DNA of 64,000 nt from Siderastrea radians (GCA_964017195.1 OZ024898.1:13859057-13923056), one strand, 5' to 3'. Positions 1 to 12,929 are shown, numbered from the stretch's first letter. The notes: generated by a model not told the origin, from the sequence alone. Numbers and translations are program-made.

Positions 1-705
1 TTTAAATATTTTGTCTTCTGCTGTATTTTGTGACCGAAGTTCAATGCCAGCCCTTTTGGAGGTTTCTTTGTCTGTTTTTCTTTGAAGCGTAGGACTGTAG
101 CGTCGATATAGGTTTGCGATTTTCTGTGAACACTGGTCGAGGCTTATGTGAAAATTGCAGTCAAGATGAAGTTTTGAACAAACACTTAACTCACAGAAGT
201 TTTGATTGGCCAATCATTATCTACTTTCCGTCACTAGTTGGTCTGTTGTACCCAGTTGATGTGTTTTTTTGGGAACCACTCTGGAATGAGTATACCTGGA
301 ATTTCTTTTTCCCCGTTTGTTAATTACCTGTTATAATTTCGGAATCGTTAGAATGGCAGTTCATGCCATTCCATGTATTCTGCTTTTTGGGGTAAAATGA
401 AGAGAATGAGGAGAATAAAAAAGTTGTCAATCACTTGGCAATAACAAAATGGCTGAGCAAAACAACTGCGCATCCGCAGCAAATTTAAGTTCTCCCATCG
501 AACCTGACGAAGAAAACCACCGGTCAGATTTCAGTTCATTTTTGGAACAGACTTTCTTTTCTTGTTTCATATTCCAACAATTCTGATCATTCCCATTTTG
601 CTTATTCTCATTCCAGAACAGACCAAGAAAGTCGATCGGGCTTTTAAGAGATTTTGTGCCTACTAAAACGATATTATACTGCATTTTGGGTTATCTATAG
701 AGGAT
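1..705. other. no gene seen (3' flank of gene A)
   Basis: Only short open frames with no recognisable similarity occur here, in AT-rich sequence. I see no exon with credible splice sites and no RNA gene. Confidence 0.5.
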
Positions 706-843
706 ATTACACGGCGGCGCAAAGATATGAATTTTATTTTCGAGTGGTAAAAACATTATTTTATTCACTCGCTACGCTAGTTCGTAAAATATTGTTTTTT
801 ACCACGAGAAAATAGAATTCATTTCTTCAAGCCACCGTGTAAT
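706..843. mobile_element. MITE-like inverted-repeat element
   Basis: Two arms of about 48 bp are near reverse complements. The left arm starts ATTACACGGCGGCGC at 706 and the right arm ends GCCACCGTGTAAT at 843. The core contains CACTCGCTACGC. With 138 bp and no coding capacity it fits a small non-autonomous DNA element. Superfamily not determined. Confidence 0.65.
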
Positions 844-1795
844 TTTCTTTTTATTGTATGGACAAGGGCATTTTTGCACAAACAACAGTGTAAGAGCGGG
901 AGTTGACGTCATCGATATCCTCACTAGTGATGATATGGAAAACACGCCACTCGAGTCCCGGATGTACTTTCGTATGAACTTTACGAGTGGTCTATTTTCC
1001 ACTAAAACACTCTTGTCTATGTAATAAAAAATATTATCTATGTGTGGATGGATATAAAAATACGCCTCCAAACTGAGAATTCGAAATTAAAACTTCCCGT
1101 GGTCTGACCTGCCGTAAGCGATTACCTCCCGTAAGCAACCACTTAGGATTGACATTTTAGGTGGTCCCTAACGAGAAGTTGAACTGTATTTCGTTACTTT
1201 ACTAGAGCGTTTTTCAAATGAGTGCTGTAAGACCAAAACCATAGTAACTACCCCAGCCAATCACAATAAACACAAATTACATAATGAACCAATCAGAACT
1301 CGAAGCAAATACATGTAACCGGCGCCAAGCGCGGGTAAACGCGTGCAAGCAAGTCGCGATTGGTTTGAGTTTTACATCTGATTGGTCGAGCAAGTGGTGC
1401 AAGATTTTTTAACCAATCAGAGAGCGAAGTAAAGCAAAACCAAAGCGACCGGCGAATTACTTTTGACACTCAATAGAAAACCGCTCTAATGCGTTTGTAT
1501 GTATAACTGACGTGGGACTCGCATCCGAGACGCTCGCAATCATATTTCGAATACACTCAATCATGAATTTCAATTCATGATCTAGCTATAAAGGGGTACA
1601 AATTTCTTTACTCAGAAAACTAAAACAGGTCTACAGCTAACAACGGTATCCTAATAATAGGTACGAGACGTGACGCTATTATCTACAGTTATCAACAACA
1701 CGTTTCACGAATTCAAATAAACATCTGCAGACATCCTGTTTCCTCCAGCCTTGTTTAGTTTTCCACGGCTAAAATTATACGTTTTGTTACCATGG
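844..1795. other. no gene seen; 3' flank of gene A
   Basis: This stretch lies downstream of the gene A stop on the minus strand. It contains a CCGTAAGCGATTACC/CCGTAAGCAACC repeat motif near 1110-1140. A related motif (CGTAAGCGACC) occurs near 54715, so this looks like a dispersed repeat. No clear polyadenylation signal was located. Confidence 0.4.
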
Positions 1796-3903
1796 TTACT
1801 TGTTTTGGTTTGGGCGTGGTTTCACCAGCCTGCTGATCTGCTTTTTGTATACAGGCCTGAAACAGAAAATAAGACTCTTTACACAAAGCGGGTAATAATT
1901 ACTCATCAAAAAGTTATTGATGGAAATGGAATTGATGGAAGAATTTCCTGACAATAATGCCTGACTCAAAGGACATACAAAATCAGGAAAAATGGTTTTA
2001 TTATTCTGATCATCTGTTTGGTAAACAATGTACTGTTTTAGTAAGAAGAAATGAAATTTTGAAAATGGCATTGCCGAAAATGTTTTTATATTTTTGACCG
2101 CGGTGGAGGTACTTTCACGTAATTGGAAGAAAATTTGAACCCTTATTCTACTCTTTCTTTGATTTTCTACGTTTAAGCTTTTAAAAGAGCTTCTTGGATA
2201 AATAAAGAACGTTATTGAAGTGGATTTGGCTATCCTTTTAAAATCGCTAAAAATTTGGCTCATATCTATTTCTTGACAAATGCAACGCCACAAACTGACT
2301 TGATGTGAGTTCAACTTGAATGAGGCACGTAACCCCACCTGGTTCTTAAAATGATTGGGTCATCGACTTTAGTGTCCTTTGTGACGTCATTCCAAGTCAC
2401 ACCATCATCCGTTGAGTATTCAACTTTAAGGCCTGGGAGTACAGTTTTCACTTGCAGTTTGCCATCAATTATCCTATGTAACAAACGGAATAGGAAAAGG
2501 AAAAGAAGCTGTTATAATCGATTTATGATTGTTTTTATCAAATATCCGTCGAACTCATTTTCATTGCTCTAGTCACGTGTCGTAGGAAACGACTGTGCTT
2601 GCTAGTCTTGACAAGTTTTATCTCAAGCTGGTTACGGGGGCTCATTCCAAAACGCCGCGGGAAACCCCTCCCTCCTTCAACAAAAATGGTCGTATGACAG
2701 CAGTTTTAAACTGAGGTGAACGGAGCACCACTCAAGGGAATGGTAGCGTTATTTAAAATCGAATATGTAATTAAAAAAATAAATAAATAAAAGGAGCAAT
2801 AAAAATTTAAATAATAATCATAATCATGAATAAGTATTTGGCATAGCTGGTATCAATGGGAGTCCTGAGTAATACAAATTTATATGTATAAAAACTTATA
2901 GATCAAATTATGTAAAAAAGCGTGTTAAGATTGTAATGGAAGTGTTTGTTTCTAACAAGGAAAGAGAACCGAAGAACATGTAGAAACACCCTCTAACAAC
3001 AACCAGCTCAACCTAAGTATGACATTAAGTCCGGGGTTTCAGCTCGGGCCACACTGGTAGGAGGCGATTGACCTCAGCTCATTTCAGGTTTGGCGGCTGA
3101 GTGAAGCAGGATGTAATTCTTTATTATTTCGCAGTATAACTAATGCTAGGACAGAGTGCATGAGTAGAGTGTAGTTTTTTCGATTTGCCGTTGGAGATCC
3201 GTCGTGTGATTTAAACAGCCTGGATCTTTCTTCTTTAAGGCTATACCTTGCTTTAATAGGGCGTTTTCCTGGCAAACCGAAGTTAAAACCTGTTTATGTA
3301 CCTCTCAAACGCCCTACATAAAAGTAGAATCAATTAAAAACAAAGAATAAATGAATTTTACGCTTAAAGATTATAGCACATTCGCGTGAAAATTAACGCC
3401 TAAGTGGAACAGAAACGATCACCAAAACAGATTTAATTACGTTGGGATGCTAGTAACTCACTGGGATTCACGCAGAGATGCCGGACTAAAAGACTAGTAT
3501 CTCTGCGGGATCTCAAGGTAATTTTTGGTTGCTAAGAACGTCTGGCTCTTTATGACTACTATTGCTTACACCCTGCGTATCATTTAAGTATTAAAAGCCA
3601 ACCTTGCTCCTGGTGGGGTCACATGATATGCTATGCCTAACTGGTCCAGCCGCCCCAGTTCTCTGTAAGCCACCGTGTTTGCAAACTTGATCCAGTCTCT
3701 GTGTCTTTCGCGGGTTCGTTCACTTTTGTCCAGAATATCTTCCCATGGTGCTTTGTGCCAGGCACGTTCTGCCACGGCCAGGAGACGCGGAAAGAGCATC
3801 TTGTACATTTGGTCAGCGGTGCGCACTGTTTCTCCCCAGAATGAGCCTTCAATTCCTGCAAAAAATAATAATGAAAATTTAAACAAACAGATAAATAAAT
3901 AGA

Positions 3904-3981
<78 letters not shown>

Positions 3982-6900
3982 TATATATATATAAATAAAG
4001 CAAAACAACAGCAAATGAGGGGATAGTCAACTCCTACCAGGATAAAATGTTTATTATTTAGTTATTGAGTCGTAACGAGTTCATAACCGACGAGGCGTGG
4101 AAGTACGGCTCCATAGCCATCCTATTTAAATGATTTAACTTCAGGGTTTTCTTCAGTCTCGACCGCTAAGGGTGCACAATGTATGATTGGAGGTTTGACG
4201 GAAAAGGTCAAACTTGCTTAAAGATCGTTCACCTTACCCAAGAGATTTTCTGCGCCATTACTGACACTCTTAATATCGAAGTGTTCTGTTGGTGAATATT
4301 CAAAGATCTTTTGCGTGTTGGTGAAATTAGCGGCCCAGTAGTTTCCTCGAGCTTCATAGTCAGGTTCATAAGGGTGATCTAGATACAAACAGTCCGGAGG
4401 AGACAACACAACCTGCAATAAAAAGAACTAAAGATTATCTGCTTGCAAGGAAGCCTGAAAGGTATTAAAAAATAATAAATAAATAAATAAATAAATAAAT
4501 GAACGAACGAACGAACGAACGAACGAACGAATGAATGACTGGATGGACGAATGGATGGATGGATGGATGGATGGATGGATATATGGATGGATGGATGGAT
4601 GGATGAATGAATGAATGAATGAATGAATGAATAAATCAAAACCTGTCATCCAATAAAGAACGCAGTTTGACGCTTTTTTGAGGTCGTTCAAAAACCTGGA
4701 TAGCACAAATTTGTGAAGTCAAGTCTAACTAAAACACTTGACCTCGCTACGTGTTTTCTAAACCTGCCCTCCAAGTCAGAAAATCAGAAACATAGTGCAG
4801 TTGACGTTCTTGGGGGTTGATTACCTTCAGAGGGAGTCTGCAGAAGCTGTAAATGGCAAATAACACGCAAATTTGACTGGAGACACGACGCATTCAGTCT
4901 GTGGCTTAAAACCATGAGGCATTTCTGACATTTCTCCGTCCGTCATCATTAGTTAAGGCGTGGGGAATATCTCTGTACAGGGGAACCTCCTGCCGGAATA
5001 TTCCGGGCGAAAAAAAAATAGCGAACAGCTTTAAGACTTCTTACCTTATATCCTTCACGTAACGTGATCCCCAGCTTTTTAGTGTCATCACTCATGCTCC
5101 AGTAATACGAATAAACTTCTTTATTTTTAAAAGTGTTCCTGTCTGTTACAACATCTTTACCCCCGAAGAATGCGTCGCCCCAGCCTCCAAAATTCAGATT
5201 ATGTTTATGAGTAATTTGAGACACTTTTCGTATAAAATAAGCCATTAGTTCTGCCCTAATCTCTTCTTCGCTTTTATTGGACGCATTTGCAAACCTATCA
5301 CACGCGGGAGATTGTTTCCAAACCCCCCAGGCAACCTCATCTCCTCCAAAATGATAAAGAGTCAGCGGCTGTATGTCTTTGTGCATGCCTATCAAAGCCG
5401 ATACCACGTGATCAATGAATGTGTAGGTGGAATCGATGCAGGGATTAGCAGCTTCATCAGTAAAATGTTGGACGGAAAAGTAGAGAGATTTATCTTGGAA
5501 ATCACTGAGAAGAAACTCATCAGCCTCCTTTTCTTTTCCCTTTTTCATCAATCTGTCATGGCGTGCTACCATGCTTTTAATAGCTGCGTGACCGTGACCC
5601 GGAAAGTCGAACTCTGGAATCACTTGAATGTGACGTTTCTTTGCGTGACGTAGTATTTCCCGGTAGTCTTCAGTAGTGTAGTACCCAGTGCCCGAGGTGC
5701 TGGTATCGGGGCCTGAACCGAGAGTAGACAATATACAGGTTTTCTCTTGTAAGTCATGGCATCTCTTAGCTCCAACCTGGGCAGGGAAAAAATAGTGTCT
5801 ATGAGACGATAGGTAGCCAAAGCTTTAGTTGTATGACTGAAAACGAATAAAATTGTTTGAAATTACAAATGATTCTTCGTTAATATTTTTACTCACTTGC
5901 GCAAGGTTCATTGTCCGAGCGAGAATTTTTGCTCTCATCAAGTATTCTAACTATGCAAGGTTTCACCCTCACCCGTCAGTTTTCCCCCATGCAAGCATAA
6001 TTCTTTTCATTTTACGAACTATAATCCTTGAAAAACTTTCACTCACAATTCTCGAACTAAACAACTATACACCGAAAAAGTTCCATCTTTTACAACGTTT
6101 CCCGCCATAAGAAGGCAACATTTTGGGCTTCTTACACATGAAACCTGTGCACAAATCTGTTTATCTTATCTCGCCGCTCTCCGTCTCATTGGACGATTCG
6201 CACAACAAGCGCACGAGTTTTGCTTTGATGGCTTTTTGAGTGCGAATCGATCCAACTAACAGTGAGTGACGAGATAAAATAAGCATATTTTTGCGCAGAG
6301 GTCTTCGGACGGATATCGACATTTGATTTGAAGAAGCATTCGTAATTTCAGATAATTTTATTGATCTTCAGTCATGTACCTAAAGCTTTGGCTACCTGTG
6401 ATGAGACCGGCGAATCCGAAAGTCACAAATTGTTGGAAAGGAAGTCGGTGTACAGGACAAATGGTACTTTTTTAATTTTCAGGTAGCTATCTCTCATACA
6501 GTGAATCGATGCGCTGAGGAAAACTGAAATGGTTGATGGTTTTGGGAATAAAAGAGCAGACGCGGTAAATGTGGGAAGATAAAGTCCATGCATACTGTCA
6601 ACTGCTGTGCACTGTTCAAACATCGATTAGATATAAACATATCGACCAGCTACAAAAATTGATTAGCTGTTAAATCGATTAGCTATGCCAGACTAGGTGA
6701 TTCACACGCTTTCTTATCACATTAGAAAGCTTCAGTAAACTAATATCGATCGTATTTTATTGCTTTTAAAGTGTTTTCCATCTCAATCAAAACGTAAAAA
6801 CTGAGATTTTAGATCTGAGTTTTTTTACGCTTGTTTCAGAACAAAATTGGAGGTGCTCATGGCAAGTATATGTCCTGCAATGTATAACAGAAAGCACTAA

Positions 6901-9900
6901 AAAAAAAAAAATGATAAGCACCTTTCACTTTAGTAGTTTAAGACTTTCTTTTCTCGGTTTGGAACTTTCAAAGGCCAAAACCATCTACTTACCTCAGTTA
7001 ATTCCTCAATTCCTGGTATTTCCAGTCGCCAACCTTCATTCTCAGACAGATGAAAGTGGAATTTGTTCATCTTGTACATCGCCATGGCGTCCAGAAGCTT
7101 CAGAATATTATGTTTAGGAACAAAATTACGTGCAACGTCAACCATCAACCCTCGATAAGGGAAGCGAGGAGAGTCTTTGATTGACAGCTGAGGAACCTCG
7201 CCTTTATCGTTAATGAGTGTGAGTAGAGTCTGGACACCATAAAACACCCCTGCAGGTCCATAACCCCGGATGATGACAAAATTATCTTTGGTTTCGTCTA
7301 CAACAAGATGATATGACTCGTGCGCCGTTGGAGATGGCCGCTGATCACTGTCCCGTGGCGTCAGTAAAAGCTTGATAGTCTTGCGAGTATCTGGTTCCTT
7401 TCCAGTAGCCACACCCAATACAAGTTGCTCTTAAAAAAACAAAAGAAAAAAACAAACAAACAAACATAATTCATGGTGCGTGTGGCGAATACAACGGGCA
7501 AGGAGAAGGGTTGGTAACGATATGGCAGGTCGCCTAGGCCTATTTCCCTTTCGTAAACGGTCGTTGCCATTTTTGACGGTCGATGCCATCAGTGGTAACC
7601 AAGCCTTTTGTCATGGTAGATGTAATATATGCTCCGGATTAAGTCACAATAAGGTAGCAAATACATTTTTAAATAGTCTAAGAAGGAACAAAGTTTAAGC
7701 CTAAGTTGAATTTACGTTAAAAGTTCTGGAAAAGGCTAGGGTCACCTATTATAGATGTATCAGTTATGAAAGACAGTTAATTATTATATATACTTTAATT
7801 TTTAAGAATTGTGACGGATTGGCGTGGTAGTGTAGTGGTAAGGGAGAGATTAGCATACGAAAGGACCGAGTTCGAATGCGGGTTGTGAATGTCTTTCTTT
7901 TTAGTAGAAAAACTTCCAATAATAGCTCAAAAATTTTCTAAGTGTCTTAAAAATGGCAACGACCGTTTACGAAAGGGAAATTTGCGTCGCCTAGGGTTCA
8001 AATCCAGCTATAGCCACCAGCTGGAGTTGTTGCTCAGTTGCCCCGAGTTCAACTCCTCCGCTATGCTTGTAGAAAACCATTACTGTTCTGCCCACGACCA
8101 GTAAGTTTTTTTTTACTTGCTATGTCCAATTTGTTATTTCGTTGTAGCCGGTAATTTCGTACATACATCCTAGGTATGGTAAAAAAGGTAAAGCCTAGAG
8201 GGGAGAGAGAGAGACAAAAAGAAAAGAAAAGAAAAAAGAACAGCACAGAACAGAACAGAACAGAACAGAACAGAACAGAACAGAACAGAACAGAACAGAA
8301 CAGAACACGACACAACAATAACACATCACATCATAACAATACAGTACAAAACAACTGAAATCAAAACAAAACCAAAATGTCACTTATACCTGTGAACACA
8401 ACACAACGCAACACAACAAAATAACACAAAACAACACTATAAAGTACAACACAACCCTACATAACACAACAACACAACACAACAAAGCAACACAAAACAA
8501 CACTACAAAGTCCAACACAACACAACAACACAACACTACAAAGCACAACACAACACAACACAACACAACACCACAAAGCACAACACAACACAACACAACA
8601 AAGTAACACAACACAACAACACAACACAACACAACAAAGCAACACAACACAACACTGCAAAGCACAACACAACACAACACAACAAAGCAACACAACACAA
8701 CACAACACAACACAACAAAGCAACACAACACAACAACACAACACAACACAACAAAGCAACACAACACAACAACACAACACAACACAACAAAGCAACACAA
8801 CAACACAACACAACAAAGCAACACAAAACACCACTACAAAGCACAACAACACAACACAACAAACAAAGCAACACAAAACAACACTACAAAGCACAACACA
8901 ACACAACACAACACAACACAACACAACACAACAACACAACACAACACAAATCCAGTTATACCTGCTAAAAGTTTCACTTCGTTTTCAAGACCCTCCTCTC
9001 CATAAACCTTCCAATCGGGTCCAAGTGTCAATTTCCTGGCTTTCTCAGTTATGACGACTTTCTTTGGAGTAGGAATAACCAGGTGCGGTGCATGTCTGAG
9101 ATCAGGAACAATTTTGGCACTGAACGGGTCCCAGGTTAACTTTTGAGACGTGAACACAAAACTGAGGTCCTCTCCTGCTGTGTTAACAATGGTTCTCGGT
9201 TTTAATCCTTCAGCAGCCACGTACCAGTTGGGTGCTAAGTCAGAACGTGCTCTCAGAAAACTGGTGGTGTTGAATCGAATTTTGATGTATTCTCCCGAAG
9301 CAAAAGGTTTGAATCGGTTCAAGGGTTCGAGCTTATAGAGACAACCACCAATGTGTGTCATTTTTAAATTGCTCTTTCCTGGTGGTACATAGCCTTTTGG
9401 GTTATTGGCAAGATGGTCGTAGTCAATTACTCCCAAAACGCAAACGTATATCCCCCATTTCCCTTTTACAATGGATTTTGAACCTTTGTTGTAAAGTGTT
9501 ATTTGTGCTGTGCTAGGGGATAACACATCAAAGTAGATTCCCATGTTTTCTGCCATGCTGTCGATGTCCGTTTGGCACAGTCCTTGAATGCATTTTGGCT
9601 TCCGCGGTGTACTGCGGGTTGCCGAAGCTTTACGCGGATGATTCAGTGAGTTACCACGAGTATTTATGACCACCGCCGTGTCAGTGTTTTCAGGTGAAAG
9701 GCCCTTTTCTATGAAAAAGGAAAATCAGACGATGCGTTCACTCAAGTGAAAGGTAGTGAGCAGTATTTTCATGTGATGCTGTTTATCATGCTGTAAAGGG
9801 TGGTCGTAACGTAGATGAAATACTAACGCTAAGCATCAGATAAAAGCTACTGAGCAGTACATTCCTGGGTTATCTGTTTAGCATTTTTGCAAGGTGTGGA

Positions 9901-10860
9901 TGAAATCCCTGAAGTGTGACGTTCAAATTTAAGTTTTTGAGCAGTACTCTTCTATATATTATACTGCTCATTAGGCTGTAGAAGATGTTTATAACTTTTG
10001 CGTCTGTGATTGTGACTATTTCCCGGGGATAAACGTTGGAGCGCTACTTTTCGCGACTTTGTAATTTCTATCATTTTGAACCAAAATCCTGAATCCTGTC
10101 CTTACTGTAGGAATAAGCAATACCCTCTTCGTATAATGAGTCAACGTCATTCTCACCATATGCGCGTTCATTTGGAAATTTTATCTCCAAATTCTCGTCT
10201 GTCTTTATTTCTCTTATGCTTAAAATTCGGGTGACTTTCAGTCCCGTATATTTCAATTACTTTGACAAACACAAGCGTCAATTTCCTATAATAAGATATA
10301 ATGTATTCCGGGGGTTCTAACTATTCAACCTGTGCATGAAATCCTACAGTCGAAGAAATATTCACTCGTTCAGTCTTGGCAATGGTTCAGGCTGGCGAAT
10401 ATTGCTGAGTAAACAGCTCCAGAATGAGAAACGTACTGCTATATAGCCCTCATTTGAATGGTCAGATGTAAGGATTCTATGCACAGAATAGGATCATCTT
10501 GTACAGAATCATCAACATTACCACGGAAGATTAAAACTTAAAAGCTTGCATTTGATGGCCGCACTGTTTCTTGTCATTTCCAGTTTCACACGGACAAATG
10601 GTTGTGGCCCGGACTGTTTGCAAAAGGAGATTGATATTTTTTGAATTTCAAATTTTTCTCTCCTTTAGAAGAAAAGTGTCAAGGAATACAGATTAATGCT
10701 ATTAATTCAAAGCAATAAGAATTAACTTACCCAAGTCTTTGGAGTTATACAACCAAGTACAAAAACTCAATACAAACAGAATTCCACATACAAGGAAGAG
10801 GCAGCGAAATTTCTTTCTCAAAGGCAACTTCCATAAGTCTGGAATCGAATATATATTCAT
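1796..10860 (-). CDS. Gene A: membrane-anchored chitobiase-type beta-N-acetylhexosaminidase (GH20)
   Basis: Predicted 889-aa enzyme that removes terminal GlcNAc (chitobiose-like substrates) by substrate-assisted catalysis. Exons on the minus strand: 10860-10731, 9708-8962, 7429-6993, 5776-5045, 4412-4238, 3855-3603, 2473-2339, 1856-1796. All junctions are GT-AG and the phases sum to one frame. Residues about 20-38 form a hydrophobic signal-anchor preceded by basic LRKKFR, so type II topology is likely. A CHB_HEX-like domain lies near residues 91-230, a GH20b-like region near 255-400, the GH20 barrel near 405-790 and a CHB_HEX_C-like domain to about 870. The catalytic pair is Asp584-Glu585 in HFGGDEV; YLDHPY (Tyr692) and FWGE (Trp747) are also family motifs. 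Oddity: the usual HLTD is HLSE (Glu422). The start is the first Met before the anchor. Exact substrate is inferred. Confidence 0.92.
3896..3996. repeat. (AAAT)n then (TA)n microsatellite
   Basis: About twelve AAAT/TAGAT tetramers run into roughly thirty TA dinucleotides. The tract lies in intron 5 of gene A, about 40 bp upstream of the exon 6 acceptor. Confidence 0.95.
4469..4632. repeat. compound tetranucleotide repeat
   Basis: Successive blocks of AAAT, GAAC, GGAT and GAAT tetramers, each 5-10 copies, lie in intron 4 of gene A. The open frames across it are repeat artefacts. Confidence 0.95.
7529..7994. mobile_element. inverted-repeat (MITE-like) element, intron 2 of gene A
   Basis: The left arm 7529-7574 (begins GTCGCCTAGG, ends GCCATTTTT) is almost the reverse complement of 7949-7994. 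The arms are about 46 bp and the interior contains a tRNA-like SINE head. This suggests a non-autonomous DNA element that carries or was hit by a SINE. Confidence 0.65.
7811..7890 (+). repeat. tRNA-derived SINE head
   Basis: A box-A-like segment (GTGGTAGTGTAGTGGTAAG) is followed about 30 bp later by a box-B-like GAGTTCGAATGCGG. The acceptor stem is not paired, so it is not a functional tRNA. It resembles the Pol III promoter of a tRNA-derived SINE. Confidence 0.5.
8239..8307. repeat. (CAGAA)n pentanucleotide repeat
   Basis: About thirteen near-perfect CAGAA units lie in intron 2 of gene A. The transcript of gene A would read UUCUG repeats. Confidence 0.95.
8396..8950. repeat. ACACA/ACAAC satellite array (~555 bp)
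   Basis: A long array of ACACA, ACAAC and CAAAG-type pentamers with higher-order spacing (a CAAAGCAACACAA motif recurs). It ends about 10 bp from the 5' splice site of gene A exon 2 (donor GT at 8961-8960). The pre-mRNA therefore has about 550 nt of UGUUGUG-rich sequence right after the donor. The Cys/Val-rich open frames across it are artefacts. Confidence 0.95.
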
Positions 10861-11399
10861 TCTGGCGGTTTGGAGTAGCAGTTGACGACAGAGTTTCTTG
10901 CTAAGTTATCAAACACGCCATTTCTCATTTCCCTTAGCTTGTATTGACTGCGTCGTCACACTAAGATTAGCTTGACGTCACGCTAATCAATCTTTCACGT
11001 GACTGCGGTTTTAAGTTTGTTATGATGTGAAATAAAGAGGCCAATATAAGATCTTGACTTATTTAAGTCTACTCGTAAAAAATAATAACAAATATAGATA
11101 AAAAATATTAATTGGAGATAAGGCAAAAATATCAAAGCTGGTTTAATTAAAGCTGTTTGATTAAAGCTGATTCTCATCTATAAAACCGTATTCGTCTCCA
11201 GAGCCGTCTGGCCGTCTTGAGCTTAGGCGCCACCAAATACTAGAGCACCAGGTAGCTCTGGGAAAGAAAATGCTTTGAAAAGCCTCAGAAAAAGCTTACC
11301 CGAGGAGAGATGTTCAAAATAAACGTTGTCAACAAAGATGATCACGTGATTGGTTTTTAAACTGCGGACTGAAACCAAGGGAGTGTGCCGGAAACAGAC
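10861..11399. other. 5' flank of gene A; no other gene seen
   Basis: This is sequence upstream of the gene A start codon on the minus strand. I could not assign a TATA box or initiator. No coding exon is apparent. Confidence 0.4.
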
Positions 11400-11826
11400 A
11401 CTACGATACAATACGATACGATACGATACGATACGATCAAGAGAAAATAAGGGGACAGAGAGGGACACTGCCAGACCAGGCTTTGGGATATGTCAAGTTC
11501 GGAAAAGTTATTTTTAGACGGCCATTTGCAACGGAAGTCTGAATTCAGGACGTCCACATTAAGGCAACCTCGATCTGTTGTTTGGAGTACCATTCAAAAT
11601 TTTGCTTGTAATGGCGGACCAAGTGGTCTTACGTTTTGTCGATGAAAACGACTTCGAAAAACAAGGGAAATGGTATTGATGCGGACGTTTCGGGAAACAG
11701 GCTTCCGTTCAAAAGCCAGTCAAAAAATAACTTTTGTGGAATTGACATATTCCAGCCAACGCCCTCAGAATCCCTCTCTGTCCCCTTATTTTCTCTTGAT
11801 ACGATACAATACGATACGATACGATA
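11400..11826. mobile_element. foldback element inside a (GATAC)n microsatellite
   Basis: The tract 11436-11570 is an imperfect reverse complement of about 11670-11799 (inner end CAAGAGAAAATAAGGGGAC, outer part GACGGCC/ACGGAAG). Both flanks are GATAC pentamers in the same orientation and share ACGATACAATACGATACG. This is what insertion into a pre-existing pentamer array with target duplication would leave. Confidence 0.65.
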
Positions 11827-12127
11827 AATACAGTACAGCACCTTTATTTAAACACGATGTATTTTAAAGGGTCGTGTATGATTCTGGTCGGACATTTCAA
11901 AGGACCTCTGGGATCACTAGAAAGTGGTGGCAAAAGAGGGAACGTATTTTACTGGCTACTTAGTGTGTTAGGCCAGGCCATACTAGTTCCGCTTTCCATG
12001 ACATGAGGCGATTAGGAGTATAACTTCTCTCTCCCCCTTGATGGCATGCTAGTCTTTTTATCCCAGGTTACCCTAAGGGGATACTGTGGAGAGTTTCTTG
12101 TCAAAGGAAGCAGCATAGAATAATTTA

Positions 12128-12395
12128 GAGACCAAACCACTGGCATTCCAAACCATAGGGCCCCCCCACAAACTATGTAACCGTTAGTAGTTTCAGAATG
12201 TGATGAAATGTATATACTGACATGAAATATTGCGAAAAATATTTCATTTGACTGATTTGAGCTCAAAATAAACGTAAACCTATCTCAGTGGTTGTGTTTT
12301 TTGCCGTTATCTCTATACATTTCATTATGTTTTGAAACTAGTAACAGTCACATAGTTTGTGTGGGCGCCCTGTGGTTCGAACTTCCGATCAAAAG
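12128..12395. mobile_element. foldback element with ~85-bp arms
   Basis: 12128-12212 and 12312-12395 are imperfect inverted repeats (CACAAACTATGTAAC against GTCACATAGTTTGTG; GATGAAATGTATA against TATACATTTCAT). Non-coding, probably a MITE. Confidence 0.55.
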
Positions 12396-12929
12396 TCCAA
12401 TCAAACATTTAACTCCCCAACCACAGCATCTACCGCGTCTCCACAGTACTACCAAGGAATTAACCACCCCATGCAGTATTCTCGTGTTTATTTTACAGGT
12501 ATGAGCCTGGCTTAAATCTCATCCGAGGGTAAGGGCAGGTGACTAATAAGTGGCCTGCAATCTATTTCGCCTATCGTAATGTTACCTAATAAGCTGCCTT
12601 TCCGACTGAGTCACTATGAGCAAGCAGAAAAATTAGTGACACGCTCGAAACCAGCTGGTTCCGCGCCCTCCTGTTGTCCTTACAGAGCTGTCCTTTTATA
12701 TAGCTGGAGAGAGGTAAAAAGATATTCTTCTGCCCCGTTAGGGTATCAGGTGCTTATTTCTTACTTGCTTGGATTTTCCTTTTATCGCGACATATATATA
12801 TCGCAGTTCGTGGCTTCTCCGCTCAAACTTAGCCAGCTATGCAGGGACACCTGGTAGCTAAATTGGGTACCTTAATGAAGTTCGCTGCAACGATAAGCGA
12901 ACAGACTGCCAGGTACCAAAAAAAGCAAT

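Noticed and set aside
3896..4030. Ile/Tyr-rich N-terminal extension of the frame containing gene A exon 6
   Set aside because: It is the translated (TA)n/(AAAT)n repeat. The true exon begins at 3855 after a TTTTGCAG acceptor, as phase and paralogs require.
4379..4706. His/Ser/Ile-repeat and Arg/Ser-repeat frames
   Set aside because: They derive from the tetranucleotide repeat block in intron 4 of gene A.
8384..8942. Several overlapping Cys/Val/Leu-rich open frames on the minus strand
   Set aside because: They are translations of the ACACA/ACAAC satellite in different frames and lie in intron 2 of gene A.
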